Source: Pedobacter hiemivivus
Lineage (GTDB): Bacteria; Bacteroidota; Bacteroidia; Sphingobacteriales; Sphingobacteriaceae
Direction of reading: 5' to 3'
Assembly (NCBI RefSeq): GCF_004331685.1
Contig: NZ_SJSM01000002.1
Location: forward strand, 620,001 to 684,000
Length of the DNA stretch: 64,000 nucleotides
Of the stretch, positions 1-9,162 are shown piece after piece (the stretch's first letter is position 1; each line of letters starts with the position of its first letter). The translations under genes were made by a program, and so were the position numbers. The notes under the pieces are model-generated. The model made no database searches and was not told the DNA's origin. It saw only the letters and a list, made by a program, of their open reading frames with translations.

Positions 1-733
1 TGGAGTACTGTTCCTTTAGTTCTTGCAAAGCGTTGTCATAACCTTCGCTGAATTTTCTGTTTTCAGCATTATAAGTGTGCAACTTGCCGGACAAAGATTT
101 AAGCCCTTCGAACAGCAAGTAGCTTATTCCTCCATCGAGAATTATAGAAGCAATAATAGCTACCCTGTTGGATAATATTCCTTCGCGCTGAGTCCCGGTA
201 TACCGGAACACTGTGCCATCAGAAAGCTCAACTTCCTTGCCTTTCCGGTATGCTTCCTTTTGGGCAGGAGTGAGTTCTTCATTGTTGACCAGGTCAGGAA
301 CGAGTATTTTCTTGGTGTCTGTGGTGACAAACTCATGGGTTTCCTGATCAAATTCAATAACTACTTCCTTTTTTCCGATGATGGGATCATTTACCTGTTT
401 CCAGATCACATTGACCGTTCCATCTTGAAGCTGTGCAGCCTCTTCTTTGGAAACGTATTGAGGACGGACATCCTCAGACTGTTTATAAATGGGATGGAAC
501 ATGACGTCCAGTTCTCCCTCGTTGGTCTTTTGCAGGGAGATTTTAGCATGGACTTCATCCAGGGTCTGGCCCCCGTCACTGATCCCATGGAGCTTGACCA
601 CCTGCGTTCTGACGCCGCTGAGCAGTGCCAGGAAGTCTTCCTTAATTAATAGTATCCTGCCGTCGGATGCCAGTCCTATTTTTTCCAGCAGGGGTAATGG
701 TAAAGCTTCAGCCTTAAAAAGTTTTCTGTTCAT
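1..733 (-). CDS. DUF4099/DUF3945-like mobile-element protein, C-terminus cut by window edge
   Basis: An open frame runs from an ATG at 733 down to base 1 without a stop, so only about 244 N-terminal residues are seen. The start overlaps the stop of the coupling-protein gene (ATGA-type overlap), which indicates translational coupling at the end of the tra operon. The protein opens MNRKLFKAEALPLLEKIGLA and carries a segment YVSKEEAAQLQDGTVNVIWK followed by a short hydrophobic stretch (IASIILDGGISYLLF). This resembles the DUF4099/DUF3945 proteins that commonly sit beside the mobilisation genes of Bacteroidota conjugative elements; that assignment is from memory of the family, not a search. Its biochemical function is unknown. 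Confidence 0.75.
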   Translation of the reverse strand, partial: MNRKLFKAEALPLPLLEKIGLASDGRILLIKEDFLALLSGVRTQVVKLHGISDGGQTLDEVHAKISLQKTNEGELDVMFHPIYKQSEDVRPQYVSKEEAAQLQDGTVNVIWKQVNDPIIGKKEVVIEFDQETHEFVTTDTKKILVPDLVNNEELTPAQKEAYRKGKEVELSDGTVFRYTGTQREGILSNRVAIIASIILDGGISYLLFEGLKSLSGKLHTYNAENRKFSEGYDNALQELKEQYS

Positions 734-2706
734 GGTGTATGGATTTGGTTTTTGAATTCGTTTACGATTTCCTGTACATCGTTAATAATACTGAGGAAGT
801 TGTTGCGGAGCACTTCTTCTGATTTGCCCTCAAAGTCATAGTATAGCGGCATGTCCCGGTATTGTGCTTCCTCCTTTTTAATCGCTTTAAGGTCTAAATT
901 GATCCGGCAGTTCACAGCAGTGGTCTCATAAGTCCCGGTGTACTGGGGGCGTGTTTCCGCTGCCACTAGGCCGACAATTTCCCCTGCTTTTAGGGAGGCG
1001 ATCTTGCCTGCCGGGATTAAAGGTTCCAGTTTCTCGCTAAGCGAGGTCGAAGTCTTGTTCCTGTCAATAGAAAGACTTTCGTTCATCTGCTTCACCTTCC
1101 CGAACAGACGTTCCAGCCATTCCAGTGTCTCCTTATTGCGGACTGCGCCGGAAAGTACGTTTCCAACAATCGAGGTGATCACAGCGGCAGCATCCTTGCC
1201 ATACTGCTGTTTGAGGATAGGGATTTCCTGCAATCCTAGAATTACTGAAAATTTCATTTCACGGGCACTCTGGATCGTAGACTCAATCCTGTGCAAGTAA
1301 ACCGATGAAGCTTCATCTACGACCAGCGCACTGGGTAGGTTGCCCATGCTGTTCATCAGCCGTGTCATCCGGTTAAGTACCACGGCATAACAGGCAGAAT
1401 TAATGTTCTGTGTGGAGGGGTCATTTGCAAGTACAAGCACCCCGGGATCTTTTGGGTCTGAAAGCTTAAGGTTAAAATCATCACCTGAAAAGACCCAGAA
1501 AGTTTCCTTCGTCGCTAGTCTGCCTATATAGACCCGCAATGTACCGATCTGTCCCTCCAGCTGATCAAATGCTTTTAACTGGTAAGCACTTTTGAAGGGG
1601 GCGAGCAGAGAAACCAGTTCGGGTTCAGAGAAAAGTGCCCTGAATATCTCCGCATAGCTACAGTTAAGAAAAGCCAGTACATGGGGCAGGGTAGAATATC
1701 GGCCTTTCTGGAACTTGCTGAAGAAATAGATACAGGCAGCGAGGAAGTTGATAGAGGATTGGGTAAAAAACTGGTCACTACCGCCACTGCGATCACCTTT
1801 TTTCATCGCTTCTACTAGTGCTTCCGCGGTTTCACTGGCATCAGCAAGCGTGCGCAGGTAATCAGGCCGGAATGGATTGATCCTCCTGCTTTTTTCTGGT
1901 TCTACAAGGTTCAGTACATGGAACTTATGTTTTTTGTACTTGCCATTCTGCCGGGCTAGAAGATAATGAAAGTACACCAGTTTACCCAGATTCGGGTGCT
2001 TCAGGTCGTATACGGCAAGACTTTGTTCAAAGGCAATTAGTTGCTTCAGGATGGGATTGAATAACCCGAATGTCTTACCTGATCCGGGTACACCGACTAT
2101 CAGGCATGATCTGGCTAAATTGGGCAGATTGAGCCATCCGTTCCATACCTTAGCTTTGTAGTAGAACTGCATCGGGATATTAATTACCCCATCTCCGGTT
2201 AACTTTTGAAGGGATTGCATGAAGCTTTCACCTTCAGTATTCCATTTGTCTTTACCCAGTCCTGAACGGATCATTTTGGAAACATTGTCCAGGGATAAAC
2301 TGATGGTCAGTGTGCCGAGGAAGGAGCAGAACATATAGCCGAAATTAAACCAGGTGGTGTTGGCGAATGCATAGCCGGATGGGCGGCCAAACAGGAATAT
2401 GCTTCCAAAGAAAAGGAGTAATCCAGCGCTGAGCGGGTAAATAATATGCTTTTTTGGATCAAGGTTTGTCTTCTTTCTGGCAAGCGTCCCGATACTCACC
2501 AGGCAGATCAGGATTAGGGTAGCCAGCTTGCTGTTCAGTAAAGTTTTGTAGACAGCTATTGTGCTGAGCTTATAAATTACGGGATGAAAGATTCCCCACA
2601 TTGGAAGGTCACGGTAAATAAAAATGGCCGCCTCTAAGGCGACCATTCCATATATTGTACAGCGCAAAAAGCCGTGCAGCTTTTGCATTTCCCTGGTTTC
2701 ATCCAT
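730..2706 (-). CDS. Type IV coupling protein (VirD4/TraD-like, YWFCY/MobC type)
   Basis: A membrane-anchored ATPase that would bring the relaxase-DNA complex to the type IV secretion channel. The first ~150 residues hold several hydrophobic segments (around VALEAAIFIY, LATLILICLVS, AGLLLFFGSIFLF), as expected for the inner-membrane anchor. Walker A is GVPGSGKT at about residue 205-212, and ALVVDEASSVYL is a good Walker B. The hexameric motor domain extends to about residue 600. Several in-frame starts exist; 2706 (MDETREMQKL) is chosen because the residues upstream (from 2784) look untypical, and 2712 is equally possible. Bacteroidota call it MobC or TraG-like. It is separated from the tra genes by a cargo pair and a strong hairpin, so it may have its own promoter. 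Confidence 0.9.
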   Translation of the reverse strand: MDETREMQKLHGFLRCTIYGMVALEAAIFIYRDLPMWGIFHPVIYKLSTIAVYKTLLNSKLATLILICLVSIGTLARKKTNLDPKKHIIYPLSAGLLLFFGSIFLFGRPSGYAFANTTWFNFGYMFCSFLGTLTISLSLDNVSKMIRSGLGKDKWNTEGESFMQSLQKLTGDGVINIPMQFYYKAKVWNGWLNLPNLARSCLIVGVPGSGKTFGLFNPILKQLIAFEQSLAVYDLKHPNLGKLVYFHYLLARQNGKYKKHKFHVLNLVEPEKSRRINPFRPDYLRTLADASETAEALVEAMKKGDRSGGSDQFFTQSSINFLAACIYFFSKFQKGRYSTLPHVLAFLNCSYAEIFRALFSEPELVSLLAPFKSAYQLKAFDQLEGQIGTLRVYIGRLATKETFWVFSGDDFNLKLSDPKDPGVLVLANDPSTQNINSACYAVVLNRMTRLMNSMGNLPSALVVDEASSVYLHRIESTIQSAREMKFSVILGLQEIPILKQQYGKDAAAVITSIVGNVLSGAVRNKETLEWLERLFGKVKQMNESLSIDRNKTSTSLSEKLEPLIPAGKIASLKAGEIVGLVAAETRPQYTGTYETTAVNCRINLDLKAIKKEEAQYRDMPLYYDFEGKSEEVLRNNFLSIINDVQEIVNEFKNQIHTP

Positions 2707-2862
2707 AAGCATTGTTATTCTATAAAAGCTTGTTGTGTAGTTTTTGGCTCTTAATGCTAAGAAGATCAGTGATTTGCTTTGCATTCAGATCTTCCTTATA
2801 TTTATGTTGTAGCAGTCGCTGCAAATCGTAGAAGATTAAGATCGATCTGGATAAAATTCCAA

Positions 2863-3033
2863 ATGTTAAATTTTGTAGTTGTGAGAGCCACATGGGAAAT
2901 GGGCTATGTTATCCCAAATGATAATGATTTGTATCGCATGGTCTGCGTTCAACACCATGAATATGAGCAGATTTATCCTGTTGATGATTTAAATTATGAC
3001 GAAGAACAAAATAATTCCAGCGGCTTCTTTTAA
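2863..3033 (+). CDS. Small hypothetical protein
   Basis: A 56-residue frame (or 84 residues if the ATG at 2779 is used, which overlaps the coupling-protein region). It has an acidic C-terminus (PVDDLNYDEEQN) and a plausible compact core (VVVRATWEMGYVIPNDNDLY). It is the only plus-strand frame in this gap, and it ends eight bases before a strong hairpin that would serve as its terminator. I do not recognise it, and it may be spurious. Confidence 0.35.
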   Translation: MLNFVVVRATWEMGYVIPNDNDLYRMVCVQHHEYEQIYPVDDLNYDEEQNNSSGFF

Positions 3034-3041
3034 GCTGAAAC

Positions 3042-3073
3042 AACAAAAGGCGTTCAGAGTGACGCCTTTTGTT
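3042..3073. terminator. Bidirectional hairpin terminator
   Basis: A perfect 12-bp stem AACAAAAGGCGT / ACGCCTTTTGTT with an 8-nt loop. It sits between convergent frames (small plus-strand ORF ending at 3033 and the minus-strand gene ending at 3095), with T-rich tails on both strands. Confidence 0.8.
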
Positions 3074-3094
3074 ATATATAACACTATTGCGGAT

Positions 3095-3916
3095 TTATTT
3101 ATTTGTTAAAACCAAGCTATGATCTTTCAGAAATGAAATTGCCAATTTATAAGCGTCCTGATACCTGTCAGGATATTCGCGGGACTGAATTGCCTTACGT
3201 TCTTCGAAGATGGTAGCAGACATTGTATATTCTTTTATGTAAAATCGTTCAAGGACTTCAGAAAGCGGCTGCTTGCCCCATGCATCTTCGACCTGGCCAT
3301 CAGGATGAATGATTATTGCGTGGCAAAAACCTAAGCGACTGCCACATTCATCCGCATACTTCATCACATCAATACCTGCTGCTGGTAATCCTGTAAGATT
3401 CATCAATGCATCGGCAAACGGCACACAATTTCCGTGAGAAAACTTAGAGGCTAAATATGCCGGAATTTCTGGATTTTGCCTTTTTGGAATAGTATCCAAA
3501 AAAGTTGGATGTGCCGATATCGCTGAGGTAGCCTTTTCGATTTCAGTATCGTTTGCTTTAACTCTCAATGGCAATTCTCTTAGAGCTTGTTCGCTATAAC
3601 AACGCGTGTCAATATACGCTGTAGGGGTTCTTGTACGTTTTCCAGCAATGGGCTGAATTACATACTTATTAAAAGCCATAATGCCTTTTTTGCCGGTAAA
3701 ATCAAATACAACATCCCTGTTTGTTTCAACATAAACCCGAACAGGTGTCATATTCTCCACATCAGCATGTTGTTCTGTAGTTAACCAATCCACTTGTAAC
3801 ATCCAGCCAGTTAATCGCGCCAAGGCGATTGCAAAATCAATTCCATCGGAATTTTCCCAGCGTTTCATCATTACATCGGGAAACGTTTTGGCTTTAATAT
3901 TGTTCTTAGCTTTCAT
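3095..3916 (-). CDS. Unknown protein with two papain-like (Cys-His-Asp) repeats, one degenerate
   Basis: 273 residues, not recognised as a named family. The C-terminal half has a Cys-His-Asp arrangement: HGNCVPFADAL (Cys about 164), FCHAIIIHPDG (His about 199) and VEDAWG (Asp about 211). This is the order seen in papain/NlpC/transglutaminase-type folds. The N-terminal half seems to repeat the same layout (DFAIALARLTGW, then VRVYVETNRDVVFDF) but lacks the Cys and His, so it may be a decayed duplicate. It lies 31 bases downstream of the RES-domain gene on the same strand and probably shares its transcript. The fold assignment is inference from motif order only. The pair sits as cargo inside the conjugation operon. 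Confidence 0.7.
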   Translation of the reverse strand: MKAKNNIKAKTFPDVMMKRWENSDGIDFAIALARLTGWMLQVDWLTTEQHADVENMTPVRVYVETNRDVVFDFTGKKGIMAFNKYVIQPIAGKRTRTPTAYIDTRCYSEQALRELPLRVKANDTEIEKATSAISAHPTFLDTIPKRQNPEIPAYLASKFSHGNCVPFADALMNLTGLPAAGIDVMKYADECGSRLGFCHAIIIHPDGQVEDAWGKQPLSEVLERFYIKEYTMSATIFEERKAIQSREYPDRYQDAYKLAISFLKDHSLVLTNK

Positions 3917-3947
3917 GATTTAAAGATATTGATTTTGCAATTGTAGC

Positions 3948-4898
3948 TTAAACTTTTGGACTTCCGAAATCGATAATAGGCACTCTTCCAGCTAAAGGGT
4001 TGGTATCAGTCCGACCAAGATAATAATCGCGAACAACTCTGGGTATTCTGCCAATGTAAACATCTTTCCAAACCAGTTTTCCATCGATTTCTGTTGCATT
4101 CATTAAATATTCATTTACGGTTTCGTCATCTCTCATATAATAAATTCCATAAACACAACTGTCGAAAGTAATCAAACCATTATCCACCTGATCCTTAAAA
4201 AGAATCAAATTTGTCCCTGCTCCACCGGACTTCACGCTAGGATAGATCAGGCCCTTAGCACCGGATTCTTTTAAAAGCTGAACATAAGCGGCAGATATAT
4301 TGTACTGCCATGGTTCATCAACATGGACCTCCTTACTAAATTGTTCGCAGATAAAATTGTCAATTGCATACAATGGTAAAATATACTCTTTATAACTGCC
4401 AAGGATTCGGTGGAAGGTATTATGGCGGTCTTTGCCTGCATTACTAAGGTATGTCAGATTTTTGGCTCCTCCCAGAAATAGAAATTCTGTATCCTCTGCA
4501 AGCAACCAATTGCCAGTAACGAAACGGTGCTGACGCAATCCTCCAAGTCCCAGGGGTAGGGTTTCCATGCCAGAACAATTATAGGCTTCAATTATTTCTG
4601 ACGCTATACAACCATAGAAGATCGATTCACCGTCAAAATTACAGCGACCCATTGCTGAGCCATTAGGATTATAAGAAATACGCTGTATATCTTTTGGGAA
4701 AAAATCTTCTTGTTCACCATCCAACAATACTGTTCTCTGAACAAAACGTCCCTTTTCGACTTTATGCTGGACGCCAATATGCTTGTATAATTTTCCAAGC
4801 AATTCCTTTATCCATTCAGCTTTTATATTTTTTAGGTCCAGATTCCTAAGTTCATTCAAAACTTCGTGAATTTCTTTGATATTGAGGTCGTTAACCAT
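3948..4898 (-). CDS. RES-domain protein (NAD-degrading toxin family)
   Basis: 316 residues. Residues about 70-110 read IQRISYNP, then GRCNFDGESIFYGCIASEI, matching the Arg-rich entry and G-R-x-N-x-x-G-x-x-x-x-Y core of RES domains. The C-terminal half has GLIYPSVKSGGAGTNLILF, the typical P-S-V...N-L-x-x-F segment that supplies the conserved Ser. Characterised RES toxins (Res of RES-Xre) break down NAD+, but they are shorter (about 150-200 aa) and are paired with an Xre antitoxin. Here the protein has an extra helical N-terminus of about 70 residues and its neighbour is a Cys-His-Asp protein, not an Xre protein. It is inserted between traN and the coupling protein gene. The NAD-cleaving role is inferred. 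Confidence 0.75.
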   Translation of the reverse strand: MVNDLNIKEIHEVLNELRNLDLKNIKAEWIKELLGKLYKHIGVQHKVEKGRFVQRTVLLDGEQEDFFPKDIQRISYNPNGSAMGRCNFDGESIFYGCIASEIIEAYNCSGMETLPLGLGGLRQHRFVTGNWLLAEDTEFLFLGGAKNLTYLSNAGKDRHNTFHRILGSYKEYILPLYAIDNFICEQFSKEVHVDEPWQYNISAAYVQLLKESGAKGLIYPSVKSGGAGTNLILFKDQVDNGLITFDSCVYGIYYMRDDETVNEYLMNATEIDGKLVWKDVYIGRIPRVVRDYYLGRTDTNPLAGRVPIIDFGSPKV

Positions 4899-4946
4899 AT
4901 TTCAGCATTGTTTGTACAAAAATACAGCTAATTATTCAATGTATTC

Positions 4947-5762
4947 TCACATGGTATCCGCATTCAGGATTGCTGCGTATTTGAGCGAAAGTGTGATGTA
5001 CCTACCAGAGATCTGTTTCTCGGTCATTTCTATATCCAGCATTTTGTTACCCGGAAAGCTAAACTTCTTAAAGACAAAGACGTTTCGATAGTGTTTTTGA
5101 AAGCCAGGGGACTTATATAAAGAGAATTCTGGCCTGATCTCTACTTCCTGAACATTACTGGCCTTGTTTACCTTTTTGTCCCTGATCTTAAATCGGATCT
5201 CATCGATGTCGTATTTTAAATTGGTGCGGTTTGCCCATGAAACGTCGAGAAAGATATAATCCCCAAGTGTTGCTATCTGGCTGACCCTGCCTTCCAGGCC
5301 AAAAGCTTTACTTTTTGCAAAATGCCCCTTAGGTTTATCACCAATGAACTGCAGGGCATAATCCTTTAATTTATGCTGAGAAAGTGATATGCCACCGATG
5401 TCAACGGGAGTGGTATGTTCTGGAAGGATCTCAATATTGGTTTGTGTTTGTGTTTCTGGATTTGGCATATATACGATCAGGTACTGAGCCAGGAAACTTT
5501 CGCCAGCAATGGTCACCACTGCATTTTTTGGAAAACCCGCTTTGTCTTTGCTTAATGAGTCCGGAATGTATTTGAGCCTGACAACATTCTTTAACGGGAT
5601 GTCACCAGCAATGCTGCAGGAGGAGATGTCTACGTATTGCACAGGTTCAGGTGACCTGAAATGGACAGAGGCATTTGGAGGAAGGTAAACTATTGGGAGC
5701 TGCGCTGAGACAGTCAATGCCTTTAGGAGTAGTATGGCAATGGAAATGATGAAGGTTCTCAT
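4947..5762 (-). CDS. traN: Conjugative transposon protein TraN (VirB9-like)
   Basis: 271 residues with an N-terminal signal peptide (FIISIAILLLKALTVSAQ). A periplasmic/outer-membrane beta-rich core follows (for example VRLKYIPDSL, VVTIAGESFLAQYLIVY). Length and position directly after traM fit TraN of the CTnDOT family (DUF4138), which is thought to act as the VirB9-like part of the secretion channel. It is the last conserved tra gene here. traO, traP and traQ, which follow it in CTnDOT, are not visible, and the RES cargo pair begins 48 bases downstream. Confidence 0.88.
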   Translation of the reverse strand: MRTFIISIAILLLKALTVSAQLPIVYLPPNASVHFRSPEPVQYVDISSCSIAGDIPLKNVVRLKYIPDSLSKDKAGFPKNAVVTIAGESFLAQYLIVYMPNPETQTQTNIEILPEHTTPVDIGGISLSQHKLKDYALQFIGDKPKGHFAKSKAFGLEGRVSQIATLGDYIFLDVSWANRTNLKYDIDEIRFKIRDKKVNKASNVQEVEIRPEFSLYKSPGFQKHYRNVFVFKKFSFPGNKMLDIEMTEKQISGRYITLSLKYAAILNADTM

Positions 5763-5778
5763 GAGGATTGGGTTAGGA

Positions 5779-6966
5779 TTAATAATTTTGCTGTTGCGCC
5801 TGCAATGCCTGGGAATCGATCAGGTACAGGTAGGAGCTGTATTTGAGTTTTGCCTTGTTTTTGCGGATCAGGCTGGCAATTGCAGAGGAGGTGCTTTGGA
5901 ACATTTTGTCAATCGTGCTCATCAGGAACTGGCTCTGATTCTGGGAGGAGCCCTGCAGATTGACCCCCTGCATGGAATTGCCGCCCAGGTCCTTAGTGAA
6001 ATCCCGGAATGCGGATTCAGGGACATAAAGCCCTTTAAGTCCGTCCATATCGTACAGGTCCAGGTTAACAGGCAGGATTTTACCCCCGAACAGGATAGAC
6101 TGTATGCTTAAAGTAACCCGTTGACCACCAAAGCCATTGATCTCTGCATACAGGTAAGTGCCTTTTTTTACCAGAAAGTTTCCGGCTTTGATATCCTCGA
6201 GCAAACGTAAGCGAATTCTTGATCCGGCATATCCGGTCAGGTTCTCATCAATGATCGCAGTTATAAAATTCTCCCTTCGCTGTGGCATTACTGTATTGAA
6301 AATCAGGGAGGGATCATCAGCCTTGGTAACTTCTAGTTTTTTCTGCTGCTTTTTAAGCATTTCTAACTTCTGGAGTTCTTCTGTCTGTTTCTTCTGCTGC
6401 TGGTATTCGGGATCAGCAGCTTTACTGATGCTGTCCATGTAAGACATCTGAGCCTTAAAAATCTCCATAGGATCTTTTTCCTTCGGCTGTACAACAGGAT
6501 TCCTGACAGAAGTAGATTGCTGGTAACCGTTCAGGTTAGATAGTGCAGTAGCCAATGCCCTGTCCTGATCGGTCATGACGGTCTTTTGCACTCCCTGGTC
6601 GGCATAGGGCATTCCTCCGGAAACTAGAGGTACTGTTGATCCCGGCATTCCGGGATTGCCGGAGAGGAAGCGTTTTCTCATCGCCTGATCTATGGAGTCC
6701 AGTCCGCGTTCTTCAGCAATCGGGTTGATGGCTGTATTGCCGTCACCTTCTTTATACTGGTTGCGGTAGGCATCGAGTTTATTCGATAGATGGCCCTTTT
6801 GGACTTCGGCAGAAGCTTCACCAATGTTTCCCTGCATTCCGGCTGCTGACTTGACTTCCTTGGGATTGTCTTCTGTGCTGGACTTGTACACCATAAAAAA
6901 AAGAAACAGAAAGGGCAGGATGAGTAAGGGGATTACGTATTTTGGTTGTTTGAAATTGATGTTCAT
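5779..6966 (-). CDS. traM: Conjugative transposon protein TraM (VirB10-like)
   Basis: 395 residues: a short cytoplasmic start, one membrane segment (VIPLLILPFLFLFFMVY, residues 10-27), a long low-complexity Gln/Pro-rich periplasmic linker, a coiled-coil stretch rich in QQKKQTEELQKLEMLKK, and a C-terminal beta-barrel-like domain starting near TVMPQRRENFITAIIDENL. This layout matches TraM, the VirB10 equivalent that bridges inner and outer membrane. Its start overlaps the end of the upstream traL-like gene by 4 bases (ATGA type), and traN follows after 16 bases, so the cluster is one operon. Confidence 0.9.
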   Translation of the reverse strand: MNINFKQPKYVIPLLILPFLFLFFMVYKSSTEDNPKEVKSAAGMQGNIGEASAEVQKGHLSNKLDAYRNQYKEGDGNTAINPIAEERGLDSIDQAMRKRFLSGNPGMPGSTVPLVSGGMPYADQGVQKTVMTDQDRALATALSNLNGYQQSTSVRNPVVQPKEKDPMEIFKAQMSYMDSISKAADPEYQQQKKQTEELQKLEMLKKQQKKLEVTKADDPSLIFNTVMPQRRENFITAIIDENLTGYAGSRIRLRLLEDIKAGNFLVKKGTYLYAEINGFGGQRVTLSIQSILFGGKILPVNLDLYDMDGLKGLYVPESAFRDFTKDLGGNSMQGVNLQGSSQNQSQFLMSTIDKMFQSTSSAIASLIRKNKAKLKYSSYLYLIDSQALQAQQQNY

Positions 6967-7388
6967 GGCTTTTGTTTTAAGGATTGATCAATCTGTTCAA
7001 GTTCAGCCAACGCAGATTCAAGCCTGAGCCCGTCTTTGGCTGTGAGGGAATCCTTGGCCACTATAGCTTCAATTTCTTTTTTCAGTGAAATTGTCCTGGC
7101 AAGGGAACTTCCCGCACGCATCATCCCGCTGAAGCTGTCTGAGACCGGCTGGGTTTTTACCGTTTGCCGAGGGGGATGGGCAGAACGCGGTTGTGGAGTC
7201 AGGATAAAGACGTAAACACAGGACAAAGGGATGAGGATGAGCATAACTACATAGCAATGGTAAGGATACGCCTTTAACAGCGATTGGAATTTTTCCATTC
7301 CTTTGTTGTAATAGATGGCGAATTCTTTTCGCAGTTCGCCAAACAGGGTCACCGAAGGATCCCTGTTAGAATGTATTTTTCTGAACAT
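6963..7388 (-). CDS. TraL-like small membrane protein
   Basis: 141 residues with one central hydrophobic segment (CYVVMLILIPLSCVYVFIL, residues about 49-67) and a helical C-terminus (SLKKEIEAIVAKDSLTAKDG). Its position between traK and traM matches traL of CTnDOT, but sequence conservation in traL is low, so the name rests on order and topology. The start region overlaps the end of traK by about 20 bases. Confidence 0.7.
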   Translation of the reverse strand: MFRKIHSNRDPSVTLFGELRKEFAIYYNKGMEKFQSLLKAYPYHCYVVMLILIPLSCVYVFILTPQPRSAHPPRQTVKTQPVSDSFSGMMRAGSSLARTISLKKEIEAIVAKDSLTAKDGLRLESALAELEQIDQSLKQKP

Positions 7389-7980
7389 TTTCGAGGTCTT
7401 TATTTTCTAATGTTTTCCAGCCCGTGATGAGCAGGCCATGTGGGTTATTCTCACTTCTGGGTATATCTTTGAGGTATCCTTCTGTGATCAGCGAGCGCAT
7501 AATTGTACTGCTCCTGCGGTCTATCTTGAGCTTGCCGTAATACCTGAAGTACTGTCTTTCCGGATCGATGAAAATGGAATCCGTCTGAAGGGTGAGTACT
7601 GAACTGGAAGATAAGATGGAGGTAAAATAGCCGCGCTCCTTGAGGTTGTTCAGTTGCTGCATACCCGATTCATCAACCAGATACATAGCCTTTTTCATCT
7701 GGTATTCTATGTATTTATCATCAGGGGTAACAGAGAAAAAAATAGAATGGAACAGGTCAATGTGCGCCTTATATTCTGCTGGCCGGTTCATCTGGACATC
7801 AGTCTGCCGGGCCAGGATCGGGATGTTACCAGCCAGGATGTATACGCTCTGCCGGGCATTCACAACCTGCTTCCAAGCGAAAAAGCTGACCACAGCAGAG
7901 ATCAGTAAGGAGCAGATCAGGCTTCCGATGGCTACAACAGTAGCCAGCCGGATCTTTCCTTCAATACTTTTGATAATCAT
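7366..7980 (-). CDS. traK: Conjugative transposon protein TraK (VirB8-like)
   Basis: The start is set at 7980 (MIIKSIEGKIRLATVV). The 51 residues that could be read further upstream overlap traJ and look non-coding. That gives 204 residues, the usual size for TraK. It has an N-terminal membrane anchor (IGSLICSLLISAVVSFFAW) and a periplasmic domain with an NTF2-like look (VTPDDKYIEYQMKKAMYLVD, FIDPERQYFRYYGKLKI), as in VirB8 proteins that nucleate channel assembly. It follows traJ by 17 bases. Confidence 0.9.
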   Translation of the reverse strand: MIIKSIEGKIRLATVVAIGSLICSLLISAVVSFFAWKQVVNARQSVYILAGNIPILARQTDVQMNRPAEYKAHIDLFHSIFFSVTPDDKYIEYQMKKAMYLVDESGMQQLNNLKERGYFTSILSSSSVLTLQTDSIFIDPERQYFRYYGKLKIDRRSSTIMRSLITEGYLKDIPRSENNPHGLLITGWKTLENKDLENVQKNTF

Positions 7981-7997
7981 AAATTTGGGGTAATTGG

Positions 7998-9158
7998 TTA
8001 GAATAATTTGCCCGAGACCTTCCTTGCGGCGTTCATCATGGTGACTGAACCCCGGCCGAAGCTTGAAGTAGCAGAACTGATACCGGATGTTGAGACGATC
8101 CAGGTGGAAATACTTGGAACAGTGAACATGCATACTGCACCGATTACAAATACAATGATTACCGTTCCGAAGGAGATTACTCCATTTCCGCTGAGCAGCA
8201 AAAACTTCGTCATATTGGGCGCAACACCTTCCGCACCTACAAGTTCCTTGTACTTACTGATCTCAGAGGTCATGGCATACTTTTGCATCAGTGCCATGAT
8301 ATACATGATCAGATAAGCAATGCCTGTATAAAGGTTAACTGCTACAAACCGGGCGATCCATGTACTGAAGCTGTCCCGGAACGCGGGCAGGATACTTGCC
8401 GCTACCGCAAAGGGACCAAGAATGATCAGGATGGTGGAGTAAATGATCTGGATGATAAATATGACGTAAACGGCAATCCGCAGTAACCATAGGGCCAGGA
8501 GCTCCAGAAGCTGTGTCATCATCAGCTGCAGCTGAATGGAAAGCCTGTTCTTTAATTCAAGAATGGGCGAAATTACAGTTGTAAACCCTTCTTTTACTGA
8601 ACTGGGGATCGCATCCCAGGCACGATCGTACCATGTTTCGGATTCTTTTTGTGCGACCTCCGTCTCAGCCTGCAGGGAGTAAAGGCTATTGGCCACCTGG
8701 ATCATCAGATTTGCCCTGGTGTAACGCAGGTTATTGACGTTGGTCTGCTCGCTTTTGAACATCTCCTCGGTTCTGACAGTAACAAGATCAGTCGGAAAGG
8801 CAATGACCTTCACAAATACTCCCCACCATAAAATGACCATGACTAGTCCGAAGGGTCTGAGTAAAGGCATTACCTCCAGTTTCTTGTCACCGGCCATCAT
8901 CTCATAAGATTTAATGGCAAAAAATATAATCATAAAAATTGCGGCCAGGGCCTTGGCATCAGTGATGAACATCGCGAAATGTGTCCAGACGGAATCTTTC
9001 AGGCCTTTCAGGAATACCATCATACCCGATTCATAAACGCCATTCCCTTGCAGGAATTCTAAGGAATTCTTGTAATCGGGGTTAATAGGCGGAGCCTGGG
9101 CAAATACAGAGATACTGCAAAATACCAGGATCAGCAGTATCAGATTTTTCTTTTTCAT
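7998..9158 (-). CDS. traJ: Conjugative transposon protein TraJ (VirB6-like)
   Basis: 386 residues with a signal peptide (NLILLILVFCSISVFAQ) and several membrane segments (ALAAIFMIIFFAIKSYEMM, LVMVILWWGVFVKVIAF, IYSTILIILGPFAVAASIL, VIIVFVIGAVCMFTV). A polytopic protein of this size in this position is TraJ, the VirB6 counterpart in the inner-membrane pore. A conserved-looking periplasmic helical region around TVRTEEMFKSEQTNVNNLR separates the first and second membrane groups. It starts 4 bases after the upstream secreted-protein gene. Confidence 0.9.
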   Translation of the reverse strand: MKKKNLILLILVFCSISVFAQAPPINPDYKNSLEFLQGNGVYESGMMVFLKGLKDSVWTHFAMFITDAKALAAIFMIIFFAIKSYEMMAGDKKLEVMPLLRPFGLVMVILWWGVFVKVIAFPTDLVTVRTEEMFKSEQTNVNNLRYTRANLMIQVANSLYSLQAETEVAQKESETWYDRAWDAIPSSVKEGFTTVISPILELKNRLSIQLQLMMTQLLELLALWLLRIAVYVIFIIQIIYSTILIILGPFAVAASILPAFRDSFSTWIARFVAVNLYTGIAYLIMYIMALMQKYAMTSEISKYKELVGAEGVAPNMTKFLLLSGNGVISFGTVIIVFVIGAVCMFTVPSISTWIVSTSGISSATSSFGRGSVTMMNAARKVSGKLF

Positions 9159-9162
9159 AAGG

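Noticed and set aside
260..649. 129-codon plus-strand frame
   Set aside because: Antisense to the DUF4099-like gene, with low-complexity residue use; the minus-strand frame has clear coding character and operon context.
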